Assembly: GCA_015178975.1 (NCBI GenBank)
Contig: WHVD01000009.1
Span: 1,364,001 to 1,428,000 of the forward strand
Direction of reading: 5' to 3'
DNA from: Hysterangium stoloniferum
Taxonomy: Eukaryota > Basidiomycota > Agaricomycetes > Hysterangiales > Hysterangiaceae
DNA length: 64,000 nucleotides
Part shown: piece after piece, positions 44,690 through 56,352 of the stretch
Layout: each line of letters begins with the position of its first letter
How positions within the stretch are numbered: position 1 is the first letter of the stretch
Made by a program: the position numbers and the translations under genes
Notes under the pieces: generated by a model
Seen by the model: the letters and a program-made list of their open reading frames with translations, nothing else
What the model was told of the DNA's origin: nothing
Database searches by the model: none

Positions 44690-45730
44690 TTACTTGCGAA
44701 CTAACTTGTATGTCGAGGGATTGCAGCATGCTGCATCGGTGTAACGGTGTACGTGGTGGGGGGTGAACAAGGGCTCAAATGTCGATGGAACTGATTGCTT
44801 TGGCGTTTGAGGACAGGGTGCAAAATCCTGTTGACGAGGCTTATGATCCTATTCAGTGGAAGTGACGAGAGAGAGAGCTCCTGGTTGTCGACATCCATGG
44901 ACGGTTACGGCAACTGTGATGCTTCCTCTAGATATTCAAGATAAATGGCACACCTGTACCCTCGTCTTGTTGCATCTGTTATATCTTCCTTCTCTTTCTC
45001 GTTCTGCTCTCTGGATCTTGCGCGGGTTTAAACGAGACACTGGTTAACCCAAAGAGCTTCTGGGACTTTGTCAGCTATAAGCAGGTGCTGTGACTGCGAC
45101 GGGACTGTTGGGAATTTTCTTGTTCGGCCGTGGTGGTGCAGTGGTTGGCATGGCTTAGGCTTTGGGCATGACCTCGACTCGTCAACATACCTTATAGAAG
45201 GCGACGCGCGAGAAGACTTGCCCATGCTGCGTGTCCCTGGTGGCAGGGCGTGTGACCCTTACTGTGGGATTCTATGCTGAACCGTTAGCCTGATGCCTGG
45301 ATGCCCCAGACACGATCAGTCGACTGGCTCAGGACTTAAGAAGCGCGGCTCGGGTAAGCTGGTACCTATTCAGGCCGACACAGCTGTTCAGGATATTCGG
45401 TTTCTTCCGATACTTTTACCAAACCGTGCCTCCAATTTCTCCCCATGCAAACATTATGAGTATGGATTTAACCTCAAGTGATAGAGCCTTATAATCCTTT
45501 ATGAATTTGAAGAGTTTATTCCCCAACGGAACGGTCGATAGTCTAAGGGTGCTTGCTGTTAAAGAACAGGTGTAAGAAGGCAAAGTTTCAAGTCAAAGGG
45601 GTAGCAATATTAAATCATTGTTTGAGCAATTTAAAGCCTGAGTAAACCATCCTTCGGATATCCTACTTTGTGTTACTCCTCGAAGAATCTTAAAATAGGT
45701 CGAACTTTATTCAGGCAATGAGTAAATATG
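44690..45730 (+). repeat. Segment S, copy 2
   Basis: Shorter S copy, lacking most of the block that in copy 1 contains VCQRCRTCW. It keeps ISRCCDCDGT (near 45075) and the HPW...TVMLPLDI frame (44856-45047). Confidence 0.6.
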
Positions 45731-46440
45731 CTAATTAGATGGAATATCACACCCCCATCTGTACTTCTTCAAGAGGGATAAGTAGTTTGTGTTGGAACTT
45801 GGTGAGACCCCTACAAATGGAGTTCCAAGTAGACATAGGAGTGAATGCACTTCGTCCATCAAGACATTCAAGCTCCGCGCCAAACGCTCCTCCTCGGGCA
45901 TATAAAAAACTGTCTCAGAAATGGTCAAGAAGTCGTGGAGAGCAGGGATTGGGTTATCCTCTCGCACTACCGTACAAGCAATTTCTGGTTCTGGAGATTG
46001 TGAAATTAACGATGATCTGCAGCTTTTTAACCCCGATGGCAACAATGATATTAATTCGAGCAATGTTTTCTGCCAGCAATGTGACATCCCTAAATAATCC
46101 ATCGAGTTCGTTTATAATCCATATATAAGTGATGTAGCGAGAAAAGGCGGCACACGCAAATGAATTGATGTTGGTCTGTAAAACGCCAAGCGCGAGATCC
46201 AATAGAGTTCCCTAAATGCTGCGGAGCCAAGGATCCTGTGTGAAACAGCAGGAGAAAATCGTTATTTGCGCGACAACCGGTTCCATGTGTCCAGATTGGT
46301 TTCGACCGTATCTGCATATATCCCATCTCAGCCATTCTCCAAAAACGGCAACGGTAAAACCTACGACATCATCCAAAATTTGAAATAGGTTTTAATCACA
46401 TTTAGGTCCTCATGTGACAGGCCCCTTCTGGATCGCCCCT
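45731..46440 (-). pseudogene. X-family copy X2, exons 3-5, interrupted
   Basis: Minus-strand copy in unit 2. Exon 5 is close to X1 (SSLISQSPEPEIAC, EDNPIPAL, GTPFVGVSPSSNTNY). A deletion at 46016-46022 removes intron 4 and the first 25 or so codons of exon 5, joining AAGCTGCAG directly to ATCATCGTTAA. Exon 4 and the end of exon 3 follow, and the copy stops near 46440 where Ty3 fragment E4 begins. Exons 1 and 2 are lost. Not functional. Confidence 0.75.
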
Positions 46441-46455
46441 GGAGCATCCATCACA

Positions 46456-48030
46456 GGTGAGGAGCAAAACACCAAATACATCTGGTCATCAAGATTATGT
46501 TGAACGGCCTTCTTCACGAGTGACAATGGAGGGTGGGTTACCTGAGTTGCCTTCAGATTTTCTACTACCAGAAATTCCATTGGAGGGCCACTCAGGATTG
46601 GACATCCCAGAAGTCCTACAACGACAGTATGGATCAGACATTTTCTTCTCTAGGATATGGGCAATGCTGCAGGAGTATAAGGGCTTTACATCGCAGGACA
46701 GTTTTGTGTTTTTAAATCTGGATGGTGTCAAACTACTTTGCATCCCTGATATTACCATTGGGAATCGACAAGTGCGGGAAATTGTTATCTCACATGCCCA
46801 TTCCATCTTGGCACATCTAGGGGCAAGGAAAACCGCCACATATTTGCAAACCAATGTGTGGTGGCCGTCATTAACCAAGGATGTCGAATTATTTTGCCAG
46901 TCATGCAGCGTGTGTGCCACTTCAAAATCTGAAACACAGAACCGCAGAGACAACTTCGCTCAATGGAAGTGCCATCACAGCCATGGGAGGCAATTGGGAT
47001 TGATTTTGTAGGATCCTTGCCAGTGTCCAGGAATTGCCTTGGAGAGTTCGATAGTATCTGTGTTATTATTGACCATTTAACTTGCATGGTCCATTTGGTA
47101 CTGGCATGCAGCAACTATACTGCTATTCAAATGGCTGAGGTGATCTTTGACCATGTTTACAAGTTGCATGGGCTGCCAGACAAAATCATTAGCGATCGAG
47201 ATTCACTATTTACAAGTATCTTTTGGAGACAGCTTCATTGGTTGATAGGAGTCGAATTGCGGATGTCTTCATCATACCACCCCCAAACAGATGGTGCTAC
47301 CGAACATGCAAATCGGACAATGACTCAAATTCTTAGGCAATGTGTAGCACCAAACCAGAAAGATTGGGTGTCAAAGCTGCCAGCTATTGAGTTTGCTATG
47401 AAGAATGCTACATCAGAAACAACTGGATTCTCACTGTTTTTTCTGAATTATGGTAGGCTGCCATGGCCACTGCTCTGGGAAAACAACATGAAGTATCCAG
47501 GGGTCCTTGAATTTGCAGAACGGATGAAGCTAGCAATCATGAATGCACATGATGAGATACTGACAGCCAGGGTTAAGCAGACACGGCAGGCAAATTGACA
47601 CTGGAGGTCTGCTGCATTTAGCATCAATGATTTGGTTTATCTGTCCACAAAGAACTTACATTTACCAAAAAATTGGGCACATAAACTGCTGCTGAAATAT
47701 ATTGGGCCTTTTAGGGTCAGCTGGGTACTGGAGCCAGGAGTGACATACCAGTTGGAACTGTCAAGGGAGCTCAAGTAGCAGGGGATTCACCCTAGTTTTC
47801 ATGCCTCATTGCTTTGTATACACATTCCAAATAATGATCATCTGTTCCCAGGGAGGCAGCTGAGGCAGATTCCTGGTTTTGGTAGTCAGCCTCGTGAGTG
47901 GGCATTCGAGAAGATTCTTGCTCATTCAGGCAAGGGCCTCGAGGCTTTTTTGAGGTTTTGTGGAACACTGGAGAAACTACCTCATTGCCATATCAAGGTG
48001 TTCAGCACATTCATCCATTGAAGGCTTACC
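46456..48030 (+). pseudogene. E4 integrase
   Basis: The zinc-binding part reads SHAHSILAHLGARKTATYL and FCQSCSVCAT (HHCC type). The catalytic triad is D in IGIDFVGSLP, D in KIISDRDSLF and E in HPQTDGATEHANRT. The two parts lie in different frames that shift near 46950. After 47598 (TGA) the tail continues with AFSINDLVYLSTKNL and KYIGPFRVSWVLEPGVTYQL, the usual DNA-binding C-terminal barrel, with a TAG at 47776. Once an active insertion enzyme, now broken. Confidence 0.82.
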
Positions 48031-48840
48031 TGGAGGAAGTAGGTGTCACAAGTGCTCGATCATTGCCCAGGGGCCAAGGGTGGCTCTCGAATCGCATCAA
48101 AATCGCCAAGATGTCTTTGAGCTCAGAGTGTCATCAGGAAGTGTCTTGCAAATCAAGTGCTGAGGACTTACCTTCTATTTATGTTGGTTCAGCTGTCCCA
48201 ATCATTGGGCAAGAATCACCCACTATGGATGCTCAGGATTATCCAACACAAGTATCCATGGAGTTTCTGATGACTACAATGGCTGCTGTTCGAGGCATTC
48301 AGGTGGCCTGGGAATTGTGTATGGAGCAATTCGAGACCATGCAGTGTCAACTTCTCAAAGCACAGCAGAAGAATAACATACCACAACCCACCTCTGCTGT
48401 CACCCCTTGTAGAAGGGAACAGACCTGTGCCTGGAGGGAGAGACAACAACCTTCATCACTACTAGATAGGTTGTCTCCATGGCCAGACGTACCGGGAAGC
48501 CTAATGTCATGGCACCAAAACCAGGCCTCAACTGCTACCTGTCGCTAGAGAAGGAGGCAGCAGCAGGGTACTTCCATGCTGTTGGAACTGTCATTTTTGC
48601 ACTGCCGTGAAACAGCCTGGGACAGGTGTGCCAGCTCTAGGTTCTCAAAAAGGATCGCGAGCAACGGAGAGGTGCATAAGGGAGGCGGAACAATATCAGT
48701 TGACGAAAGATGGGTCGGATGCATTGACTCATCAAGTTGATCATGGTCGACAGGAGAAGATGGACCTCGATGGAGGTTACGTGAGTGATGACCTAGACGA
48801 GCTGGAGCAGGGGGTGTTGGAATTGCATTGTTGAACCAGC
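48031..48840 (+). other. E4 3' region with unassigned sense frame
   Basis: A frame running through 48548 (QDYPTQVSMEFLMTTMAAV, then WELCMEQFETMQCQLLKAQQ) looks like a short coiled coil. It may be a small extra gene of the element or part of its pol end. Unlike E1-E3, its coding sense is the same as that of pol. Uncertain. Confidence 0.3.
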
Positions 48841-48892
48841 CCGCTGTGAATTGCACACTGCATTGCAGTGTGGGAGGGTGGGTGTAACGGGA

Positions 48893-49090
48893 GTGGACCT
48901 GGTGGCAGACTTGGCATGGAGTGGTCTACTGCCATTCATCAGTAAAATGGTATTTGTTCTGGACGACTCCCGGAGGAGATCCCCCCATTCTAGGAAGCTC
49001 CTGGATGTTGTGGAGCGTGTGGAGCATCCCAGAATAGGGGTACCTCCTCCCAGCATTTAATACCATTTTACTGATGTTGTCTCAGGGGGT
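48893..49090 (+). repeat. 3' LTR fragment of E4 with long hairpin
   Basis: Begins TGTAACGGGAGTGG after a purine tract. It contains perfect 18-bp inverted ends at 48937-48954 and 49059-49076 (CATCAGTAAAATGGTATT) and further pairing inside (GGAGGAGATCC against GTACCTCCTCC). The 3' end of the LTR is not defined. Confidence 0.65.
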
Positions 49091-49484
49091 AAAGAGAGGG
49101 TAGATAATTTTCCGATCATTACACTGTTTCATTTCTATTATCTGTCGTTAGGGGGTTTAGTCTACGAATGCTAGCATAAATAGGGAAACCACCCATTAGC
49201 TACAGGAGTCTTTTTCGAATTGGAGCCTATTCCTACTCTTCGTTCCTCTTTGTAAGAGCTCAAACCAAAGGATTACGCTATCTCTAAAGCCAAACCTTTA
49301 CAACTTACCACAACGCACCTTTAATATTTAGTATCTGACTTCCTTAGATAATTAGGATAAATGCGCGTAGTAGTTTTTTCATCATCTTTTTATTTACCGT
49401 CACTATCGTGTACTGCCATCTCCGTTCATAGACGAATATACTCGAGTCCTATCAACGTTTGGACTGAGACACCATGAGGCTATC
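49091..49484. other. No gene recognised
   Basis: Between the E4 LTR and segment D copy 2. Nothing is recognised. Confidence 0.35.
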
Positions 49485-49998
49485 AACAAGGGGCTTTGTA
49501 CTTCGTGTTGATGTAAACAACAATAGGATGAGAGAACCGTTTCTTTCTGTCCTTCTGCGGATGTATTGACTGGTGTGGGTGAGTTGGGCTCCACCATCCT
49601 CAGCTTTCACTCTTCATACTTTTTATTAAAAAATAAATAGATTGGGCTACACTTACATTAAGAGTAGAGATGCAAAAGGAGGAGTAAGCACGCTTATGAT
49701 AAAGCCACATGAAAAACATAATGATGTCAGCTTCCCTTTCCTGCCAATGTGCATTTGGCTGGCAGCTCATCCTGTGTTGTTTATGAAATTTGACCCTGTC
49801 AGAACTTGTCCACCTATTTCATTTACATGGACACCATTATCTGAGCGACTTCAATGATGTCATGCTTTCTCTGTTCTTCCATATTAATCACTATCCTTAT
49901 TTTCCATATTTTCATTAACCCATGCATATTATCGCTACCCATATCTCTCACATTATCATTATTCATATCTCCCATGACAACAGGCCCACAGATGGGCA
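49485..49998. repeat. Segment D, copy 2
   Basis: Direct copy of 42455-42990. With X2 and E4 to its left it shows that E4 sits inside unit 2. Confidence 0.7.
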
Positions 49999-49999
49999 G

Positions 50000-51795
50000 A
50001 AGGAAATAGACCAATACGATGCATATAATAAATGTGTGTTGATGTGGATAATGGTTTTGTAAGTATGTTGCCAATCATTTCTTTGTTAAGCGGTAATGGA
50101 GTTGTATGATGCCATTTTCAATTAAATGTTGAATAAAGTGGTCTTTGACTTCGCTGTCTTTCATTTGGTGTTGTGGACATTTATTAGAAGTGTATTATCA
50201 TTCCTTGATTGTCTCTCAAAGTAGCCGTTGGTTCTTCATGTATGATATTGAGTTCTTCTAAGAAGTGTCTTGTCCACATGACTTTGCAGGCAGCTTCTGA
50301 AAGTGCCATGGTAGTCTGTGTTCTGGATGACATCCCAATCCAAGAAAGATTATGTATCCTCTCATCAATCACCTATCCTCAGTCTCCCCAGCAAAATCGC
50401 AATCTGAATATCTATGTACATATGCATAAATCTCCTACTCCTACACATAATTCTTGCTCTCTAGTCGTAAACAGATATTCATTTGGTGATATTCTAATGG
50501 GTAAGAGCAGGATTAGATGGATAATGAGATAGTTTATTGACCGAATAGGTGATATCAGGACACGATAGGACAGCTGTGAACATGAGACTTCCAATAAGCT
50601 CTCGATAGGGCAGGTTGGTTGTTTCTTCTTTTTCCTCACTATCTCCTGGCTGTGTGATGGAACTATAATTGACAAGTGGGATAGGAGATCATGTTGATTT
50701 AGAATTCAGTATGGTGCATTTTTCCGTGATATTTTCGATATAGGGAGAGATACTGATTTAGATTTTGTGTCATTCCAGATACTCATTCATAAAATCCAGT
50801 GCAGTTCACTTTCTCTCAAAATTCCAAATCGTTCATTAAATGCCTTTTTTAGCTCTAGAAGAAGTCGATCTTCATCACCCACTAATGTGGCATTGTCAAC
50901 CCAGAAAACTACAGCCCAAATTCCATCTTCCCACAACCTGAAAAATACTGCACTGTCATAATCCGAACATGTTCAATTAAGTTCCTTGATATAAAATCAA
51001 ATAGAGTTTCTTGCCATTTATTTCCCATTCCTCGTACAGCATCTTGTGCACATTGTGGGGACCTGAATGCATACCTGCCTCTCCTTACAGCAAATGCTGA
51101 ACCTTCTGAGAAAGTGGGGCCAACCTCTTGTCTTATTTAAATTTGTCACAATTCATTGACAATTTCTTCGATTGTGTCCAATTAATAGTCAATTGCAACA
51201 TCAAACACCTCCAGCAACATACTCATAAACAGGCTGAGATAGTCTGTGTCTTCTATAACATGATTCACTTCTAATAGTTTCAATCTGATTGAATCCATTT
51301 GGACGTTATATTCGATACTATCCATTCCATCATAGCGCATTCAAACAAGTGCTGACAATAATATTGTTCGACTATTGGTTAAATACATTCTGTACATTGT
51401 CTTTCAATTGTCCCATGCATCCCTTGGATCGTCATTCACCATATTTACTACCCTTGGTTCATCTTAAATGTGCAACATAATTGGCTCTTTTCTTTCGAAG
51501 ATGCTACGCCTCTTCAATTTGTAGCTTCTCCGGTTTAGGGGGTCTCAAATCTGCATGTAGTAAGTTCCCCAATATCTATTGTCCATTGATTTAATGGTTC
51601 CAGTATGGTCTTCATATTCACACTCCATGTGAAATAATTATCTTTTCTCAGCTTGGAAGACTTGATAAGCACTCCAAGTGCGAATTTCTTAATATTTGAT
51701 TTGTATCGAGAGTAACCCTAATGAATACACAGATTGAACTGGGTAACTAAAACTCAAGGTCAGTGATAGATAGGGCTGGGGCCCATAACCTGAAG
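50000..51795 (-). mobile_element. Copia element relic (RT and RNase H)
   Basis: The minus strand holds ordered copia pol remains. A primer-binding-like CAGGTTATGGGCCCC lies at its 5' end (about 51790). RT includes AVVFWVDNATLVGDEDRLL and ERFGILRESELHWIL (about 50950-50780). RNase H includes MSSRTQTTMALSEAACKVMW and FLEELNIIHEEPTATLRDNQ (50372-50190), and the C-terminal end HYRLTKEMIGNILTKPL lies near 50070. The catalytic YVDD-like box is WVDN here. The 97-bp LTR-like fragment at 50461-50557 interrupts pol. Stops and deletions throughout; 5' LTR missing. Confidence 0.75.
50461..50557. repeat. 97-bp LTR-like fragment, copy 2
   Basis: Near-identical to 35890-35986. It lies within the copia pol relic between RT and RNase H. 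Confidence 0.65.
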
Positions 51796-51844
51796 AAAAT
51801 TTAAATATCCCAGCGGTGAAATAGTGCTGAGACTCGTTGGACTA

Positions 51845-53330
51845 AAAAATACAAGTATACGAGGCATTACAACAGGCTGCATCGGTTGTAACAGCATACA
51901 TGGCAGCAGCTTGAACAATGTATCGAATGTCCATGGGACTTATTGCTTGAATATGTATGTGAGGACAGGGTGCAGAATCCTATTGTGGAGGCTTATAATC
52001 ATGTTCAGTGGAAATGGCAAGTGAGAGAGCTTCTGGGTTTCAACATCCATGGGTGGTTGTGGTAACTGTGATGCTTCCTCTATATATTCAAGGTAAATGG
52101 CACACCTGTACCCTCTTGTCTTGTTGCATCTGTTCTATCTTCCTTCTCTTTCTCATTCTTCTCTCTGGACTTTCTGTGAGTTTTAACAAGACATTCTAGT
52201 TAAATGAAAGAACTTCTGGTACATTGTCAACTATGAGCAGATGCTGTGACTGCGATGGAACCTTTGGGTATTCGAGTTGAATAGTATGCTTGCACCTTCC
52301 TGCTTCCTTTTTTTCCTTCTCTGGCTGTTTTTCGGGTAGCTGCCACCAGGATGGGGAGCTGGAAAACTTGCATGACACTCTTCCTGTGGACATCGTAAGA
52401 TGGTTAGCAAGACCAATGTATCCCATGAAGTTTTGGGTATGGCTGTGTCAGCGGTGTCGAATATGTTGGCCTTTGAGAGATCACTGTAGGGTTATTTAGG
52501 TTGACCAGAAGATGATTTTAGTCCATTAATGTAAGAAGGATTGAGGAAGACGTCTTTAGAAGAATCATGATACTTTGGTTGGGTGGTCATGGTGAAGTGT
52601 ATGGCAAGGCTTAGGCTTTGGGCATAGGCTCAACTCATTGACATAACTTATTGAAGGTGATGTGACATAAGACTTGCCCAATTACAGAAATAAAGAAAAA
52701 ATGCTACACAGTTTCAATAGCATGAATTCAACCTGTCAACCAAAATGCAGATCCTACAGGTCAGTGACTTCTCTGTCGTCAGGGAACTGGAGGCTGCCAA
52801 CATCTGCATAGATATCAGCCAACAACCATCTGCACAGGCTTGATCATGCTGTGTGACCCTTGCTGTGGGATTCTATACAGAACCATCAGCCTGATGCCTG
52901 GGTGCCCCAGACACAATCAGTTGGCTAGCTCATCACTTGGGCAGTGAGCTGATCAGAATTATTGGTTTTTTCTACCACTTCTACCAAACTGTGTTTCCAA
53001 TCTCTCCATATACTAGCACGGTTTCCTATGCAAACCTTATGAGCATGGATATACAAATGATAGATTGTTATACAATCCTTTATGAATTTGAAGAGTTTAT
53101 TCCCCAATGTGGGATGGTTGATTATCTAAGGATGGTCGTGGTGTAAGAAGGTGAAGTTCCAGCTCATAGAGGTATCAATATCTTCCTTAAATTATCATTT
53201 TAGCCCTTCAAGGATTGAGGAAACCATCCTTTGTATATCATACTTTACATTACTCTTCGAGGAACCTTGAAATAGGTCGAACATCATTTGGACAATGAGT
53301 AAATACATTAGCCATATGGAACAGTCTAGT
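51845..53330 (+). repeat. Segment S, copy 3
   Basis: Most A/T-shifted S copy; many CpG sites of copies 1 and 2 read TpG or CpA here. It keeps the HPWVVVVTVMLPLYI frame (52008-52199), MSRCCDCDGT (near 52232) and VWLCQRCRICW (near 52437). Confidence 0.6.
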
Positions 53331-53332
53331 CA

Positions 53333-53690
53333 CATCAGTTTCAAGAGGGATAAATAGTTTGTGTTGGAACTTGGTGACACCCCTACAAATGGAGTCGCAA
53401 GCAGACATAGGAGTGAATGGACTTCATCCATCAAAACATTCAACATCGTCACCAACATCTCCTCCTCAGGAATAATAGAAAACCCTCACAGAAAAGACCA
53501 GGAAGTCATGAAGGGCACAGATTGGGCTAGCTGATCAACCTGCCATGCACACAATTTAGGGTTCTGGAGATTGTGAAATGAACAATGATGAGCCCCTTAT
53601 TAGCATCGAGGCTGCATCAAACAATGAAGTGGTTGGCTTTTGGTTCTGAATTAGCATTCTGATTGCTGAATCATTTTCAGATGACATAAT
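53333..53690 (-). pseudogene. X-family fragment X3 (exon 5 and acceptor)
   Basis: The minus strand matches exon 5 of X1, including the intron 4 acceptor and the block for MLIRGSSS. An in-frame TAA replaces the Glu codon of PEPEIAC (reads PEP-stop), and further small deletions follow. The rest of the gene is absent; AT-rich unrelated sequence begins near 53690. It closes duplication unit 3. Confidence 0.7.
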
Positions 53691-54380
53691 CCTATTATTG
53701 CATCACCATAAATGGACATATGACATCATGGTTATGTAATCAACATCTAGTGATATTAGAGCATCTATCACAATTTATTCAGAATCCTTAGAATTTATTT
53801 TGGGCTAATGCTAAAGGATCTTTTCAAAACAAAGAAACATCTGAATGGTTTTGTTGCCTCCTGTAACTACAGTTTAGCTTTTAAAAACAAATTACTAACA
53901 AAAGTATTAGCAAGTATTTACATAACTTGGAAAACTATATACAATAGGTTCTGTTAATTGACTCTGAATTGTTTAGGATGTAACATGGAGAATTATTTCT
54001 CAAGGTTGGTGGTTAACAATATAATAGTCTCAGAATAGATACTGCTATTTAAAGATGAAGTTTTGTAGCAATATTGCTTTTATTAGTAAACATTTGATAT
54101 TATAATAATTACAGACAACTTCCTTAATTTTGGATATTTTGTGGGTTTTCTTAAATTTCTGCATATAAAGATAAATAATAAAGTATATATATTTTTGTCA
54201 GTCATCTAGGACTATTATGGGCCCCAGTAGTCCCACCTCTACAAACTCCTTATGCAATTCCTGTACCTCTTCAGGGCCCACAGATATGTCCATTTCCTCA
54301 GAACCCTCAGAATCCCTGGCCTCAGACTCTTCATAGTCCTTGTAGTCCTTCAGGAATTCCTGGAATAGCCAGCAGAAATC
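53691..54380. other. AT-rich stretch without genes
   Basis: Very AT-rich to about 54190, then GC-richer sequence belonging to the tail of the antisense gene of E2. Confidence 0.4.
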
Positions 54381-54900
54381 CTAAATGCAATCTACCAAGG
54401 TACTCTGCACATTGTTGTCATGTTGCAACAAGGTGTTTTGGGTCTCAATGCCTGCTGCAATCCACCCCAATACCTCCTCCAAAACCCCCTGCTTTTCTGT
54501 GTGACCACCCACTTCCCAGGAACCGGAACCTGAGGCATCCTGCACCAGTGAGCACTTGGCCTTCAAGGGTGCACCTGGCCAGCAGCCTGGGCCCTGACCA
54601 GCCTTCTGTTAACAATCCACATTAGTCATGACAACTGGACCACTGGATCATTCTTGGTTTCCAGCTGGGCTGCAGCATTTTTCCGAGTCTTCTGTCAATA
54701 ATAAGTCAGTGGGACATTTACCAAGGACTACCCACTTACCTTTTAAGGACTTCCCTGCTCCCCTTCAGATTCCATCTTGATGTCCGCAGCTTTGCACTAT
54801 CAATACTGTTAGTAAGGACTTAAACAATTAAAATGTTTGACTTACCTTTCCCACAGCTACCATGGATGCCTTGGCATGTTACCAACAAACTCTAATGAGT
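54240..54900 (-). pseudogene. Antisense gene of chromovirus E2 (two introns conserved)
   Basis: The minus strand has exon 1 end at 54846, exon 2 at 54796-54740 (57 nt) and exon 3 from 54691. Introns 54797-54845 and 54692-54739 are GT-AG, phase 0, and sit at the same places as in E1 and E3. Exon 2 ends SP-stop-K where E3 has SPQK, a CAA to TAA change. Exon 3 carries QGPGCWPGAPLKAKCSL, matching the second half of the Zn2Cys6-like motif of E3 with one Cys lost, and then VLEEVLGWIAAGIETQNTLL. The coiled-coil exon is mostly missing. It lies directly before the E2 polypurine tract and LTR, antisense to them. Confidence 0.7.
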
Positions 54901-54925
54901 TCTAGGGCCTCTATGGGATTTTGGC

Positions 54926-55236
54926 CTTAAAGGGAGGGTGCTGTTAGGATGGGGAAACCTGCCAGGACCTGGAACACACCCTATAAGTATTTGTCTCTCT
55001 ATATCACATGAACTAGCCACAGGACTCTGCCTGGACATCCTGGACCCCTTGTTCCCAATCTGTCTTTACCCATTTGATATCTGGTTCAGTCTGCCCTTTG
55101 GCTCAAATCCATTTGACACCTGGCTTATTGTCTTATTGTACTCTTGTTATGTCTTGTTGTATGTCTGTTTTAGTAGTACAATAATCTACTAGTGTATATA
55201 GCCAAATAGCTATTTGTCTATACAATCTGATCAGAT
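54926..55236 (+). repeat. E2 polypurine tract and 3' LTR start
   Basis: AAAGGGAGGGTGC is followed by TGTTAGGATGGGG at 54942. GCCTCTATGGGATTTTGGCC upstream is shared with E1 (minus strand, about 14285-14305). The LTR runs into a Tc1 relic at about 55237, so its end is lost. Confidence 0.65.
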
Positions 55237-55690
55237 TCAAGGGTTTAGATCTGGAGACTGTGCTGGCCATTTCATAACCGTGTAGTCATGGTCATCAAAC
55301 CACTTTTGAGGTAGTTTTCTAGTCTTTGGATCATTATCCTGCTGGAAGATGATATCAGATGGAGTTTTTTTGTAAAACTCAAGAGATTGCTGAAGTTCAT
55401 CCTCCAAGATGGAGCAGTAAAGCTGTGAATTCATCTTCCCTTCAATTCTAGTGGTATATCCAATGCATTCCCAAAGTATGCAACCCCACATCATCACACT
55501 ACCACTACCAAACTTCAACATTCTCTCTACCTGCCTATCAGTCAACCCCTCCCACCACCCTTTTCTACACCCACTTCCTTCCATCTGACCCAAGATTATT
55601 GATTTTGGTTTCATAAGAGAATACAACTCTCTTCCAGTCCTCCAGAGTGTACTTCTGATGTCTCTTTGCCAACTGTAGTCTCTCCCTCCT
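55237..55690 (-). pseudogene. Tc1-like transposase fragment
   Basis: Minus-strand transposase of the Tc1 type, different from the one at 21.5 kb. It reads MKPKSIILGQMEGSG, then VERMLKFGSGSVMMWGCILW and IIFQQDNDPKTRK (second catalytic Asp), and WPAQSPDLNP, where the third acidic residue should follow. A one-base loss right after NP ends the frame, and the C-terminus is absent. The N-terminal DNA-binding half survives only as a short piece near 55690. It lies between the E2 LTR and a gag-protease fragment. Inactive. Confidence 0.78.
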
Positions 55691-56352
55691 GTGAGATCAT
55701 CTCAGAAGAGGGCACTTTTTCTTCACCACTCACAGACAAGCTCGGGCCTGATGAATTACCCCACAAGAAAGGCAGTATGGACAACAACCTTTTTCTCTTG
55801 TGTGGAAAGCCTGATCATTGAGTTCTGGAATGTCCATTGGTGAAAGCAAACTCTGCAAAAGGTTGTGTAGCCAAGACTCCCTCCACAGAATCCCCATTGA
55901 TGGACAAACTGTGTTCTGATCCAAAAAAGAGTAAGCAACCCCACAGACTCCATGCAGGTTGGGGGTTGCATTACCTCTCCACACATTCATGAGTTTACTC
56001 ATCTTAACACATCTACTCTTTGGAACTCTGACTTGGTTTTTATTAAACTTATGTCTGATATGATCCTGAAATTTGTTTTTTCAGCACTCATAGATTCCGG
56101 CTCAACTCATTGCTTTATAGATACAAAATTCACACAAAAAAAATCTGTTGTTGACTACCTGATAAATCCAGTCAGACTCCGACTTTTCGATGACACAAGC
56201 AATTTGGTTATCACCCAAGCTTGCAACCTATCTATCTGGTTCCCATGTGGAACATCCCAGTTGGTCACTTTCTATGTATGTGACCCAGTTAGACTCAAGT
56301 TGCTCAGTTGTCCTAGGACAAAACTGGCTTACCCAACACAATCCATTGATTG
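55690..56352 (+). pseudogene. Ty3 gag knuckle and protease, copy 1
   Basis: The plus strand starts in the gag tail (SEEGTFSSPLTDKLGPDE). A damaged zinc knuckle follows (NLFLLCGKPDH, stop, VLEC; one Cys replaced by Phe). The protease has [16 protein letters not shown], then LRLFDDTSNLVITQACNL. It ends abruptly at NPLID-like PTQSID where an LTR starts at 56353. The same stretch is repeated in copy 2 at 56673-57200, so this is a tandem duplication around an LTR. Confidence 0.75.

Larger units (their letters stand above)
46456..48892 (+). mobile_element. Truncated Ty3 element E4 (integrase to 3' LTR)
   Basis: A plus-strand 3' half of a Ty3 element of a different lineage from E1. It has no gag, protease or RT. 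The integrase (46456-47598) is followed by an SH3/chromo-like tail, a separate 3' reading frame and a purine tract (GTGTGGGAGGGTGGG) before an LTR starting TGTAACGGG at 48893. It replaced the 5' exons of X2 in duplication unit 2. Confidence 0.8.

Noticed and set aside
48216-48856. Possible antisense gene in E4 like those of E1-E3
   Set aside because: No six-cysteine motif and no matching introns; the best frame is in the sense direction.
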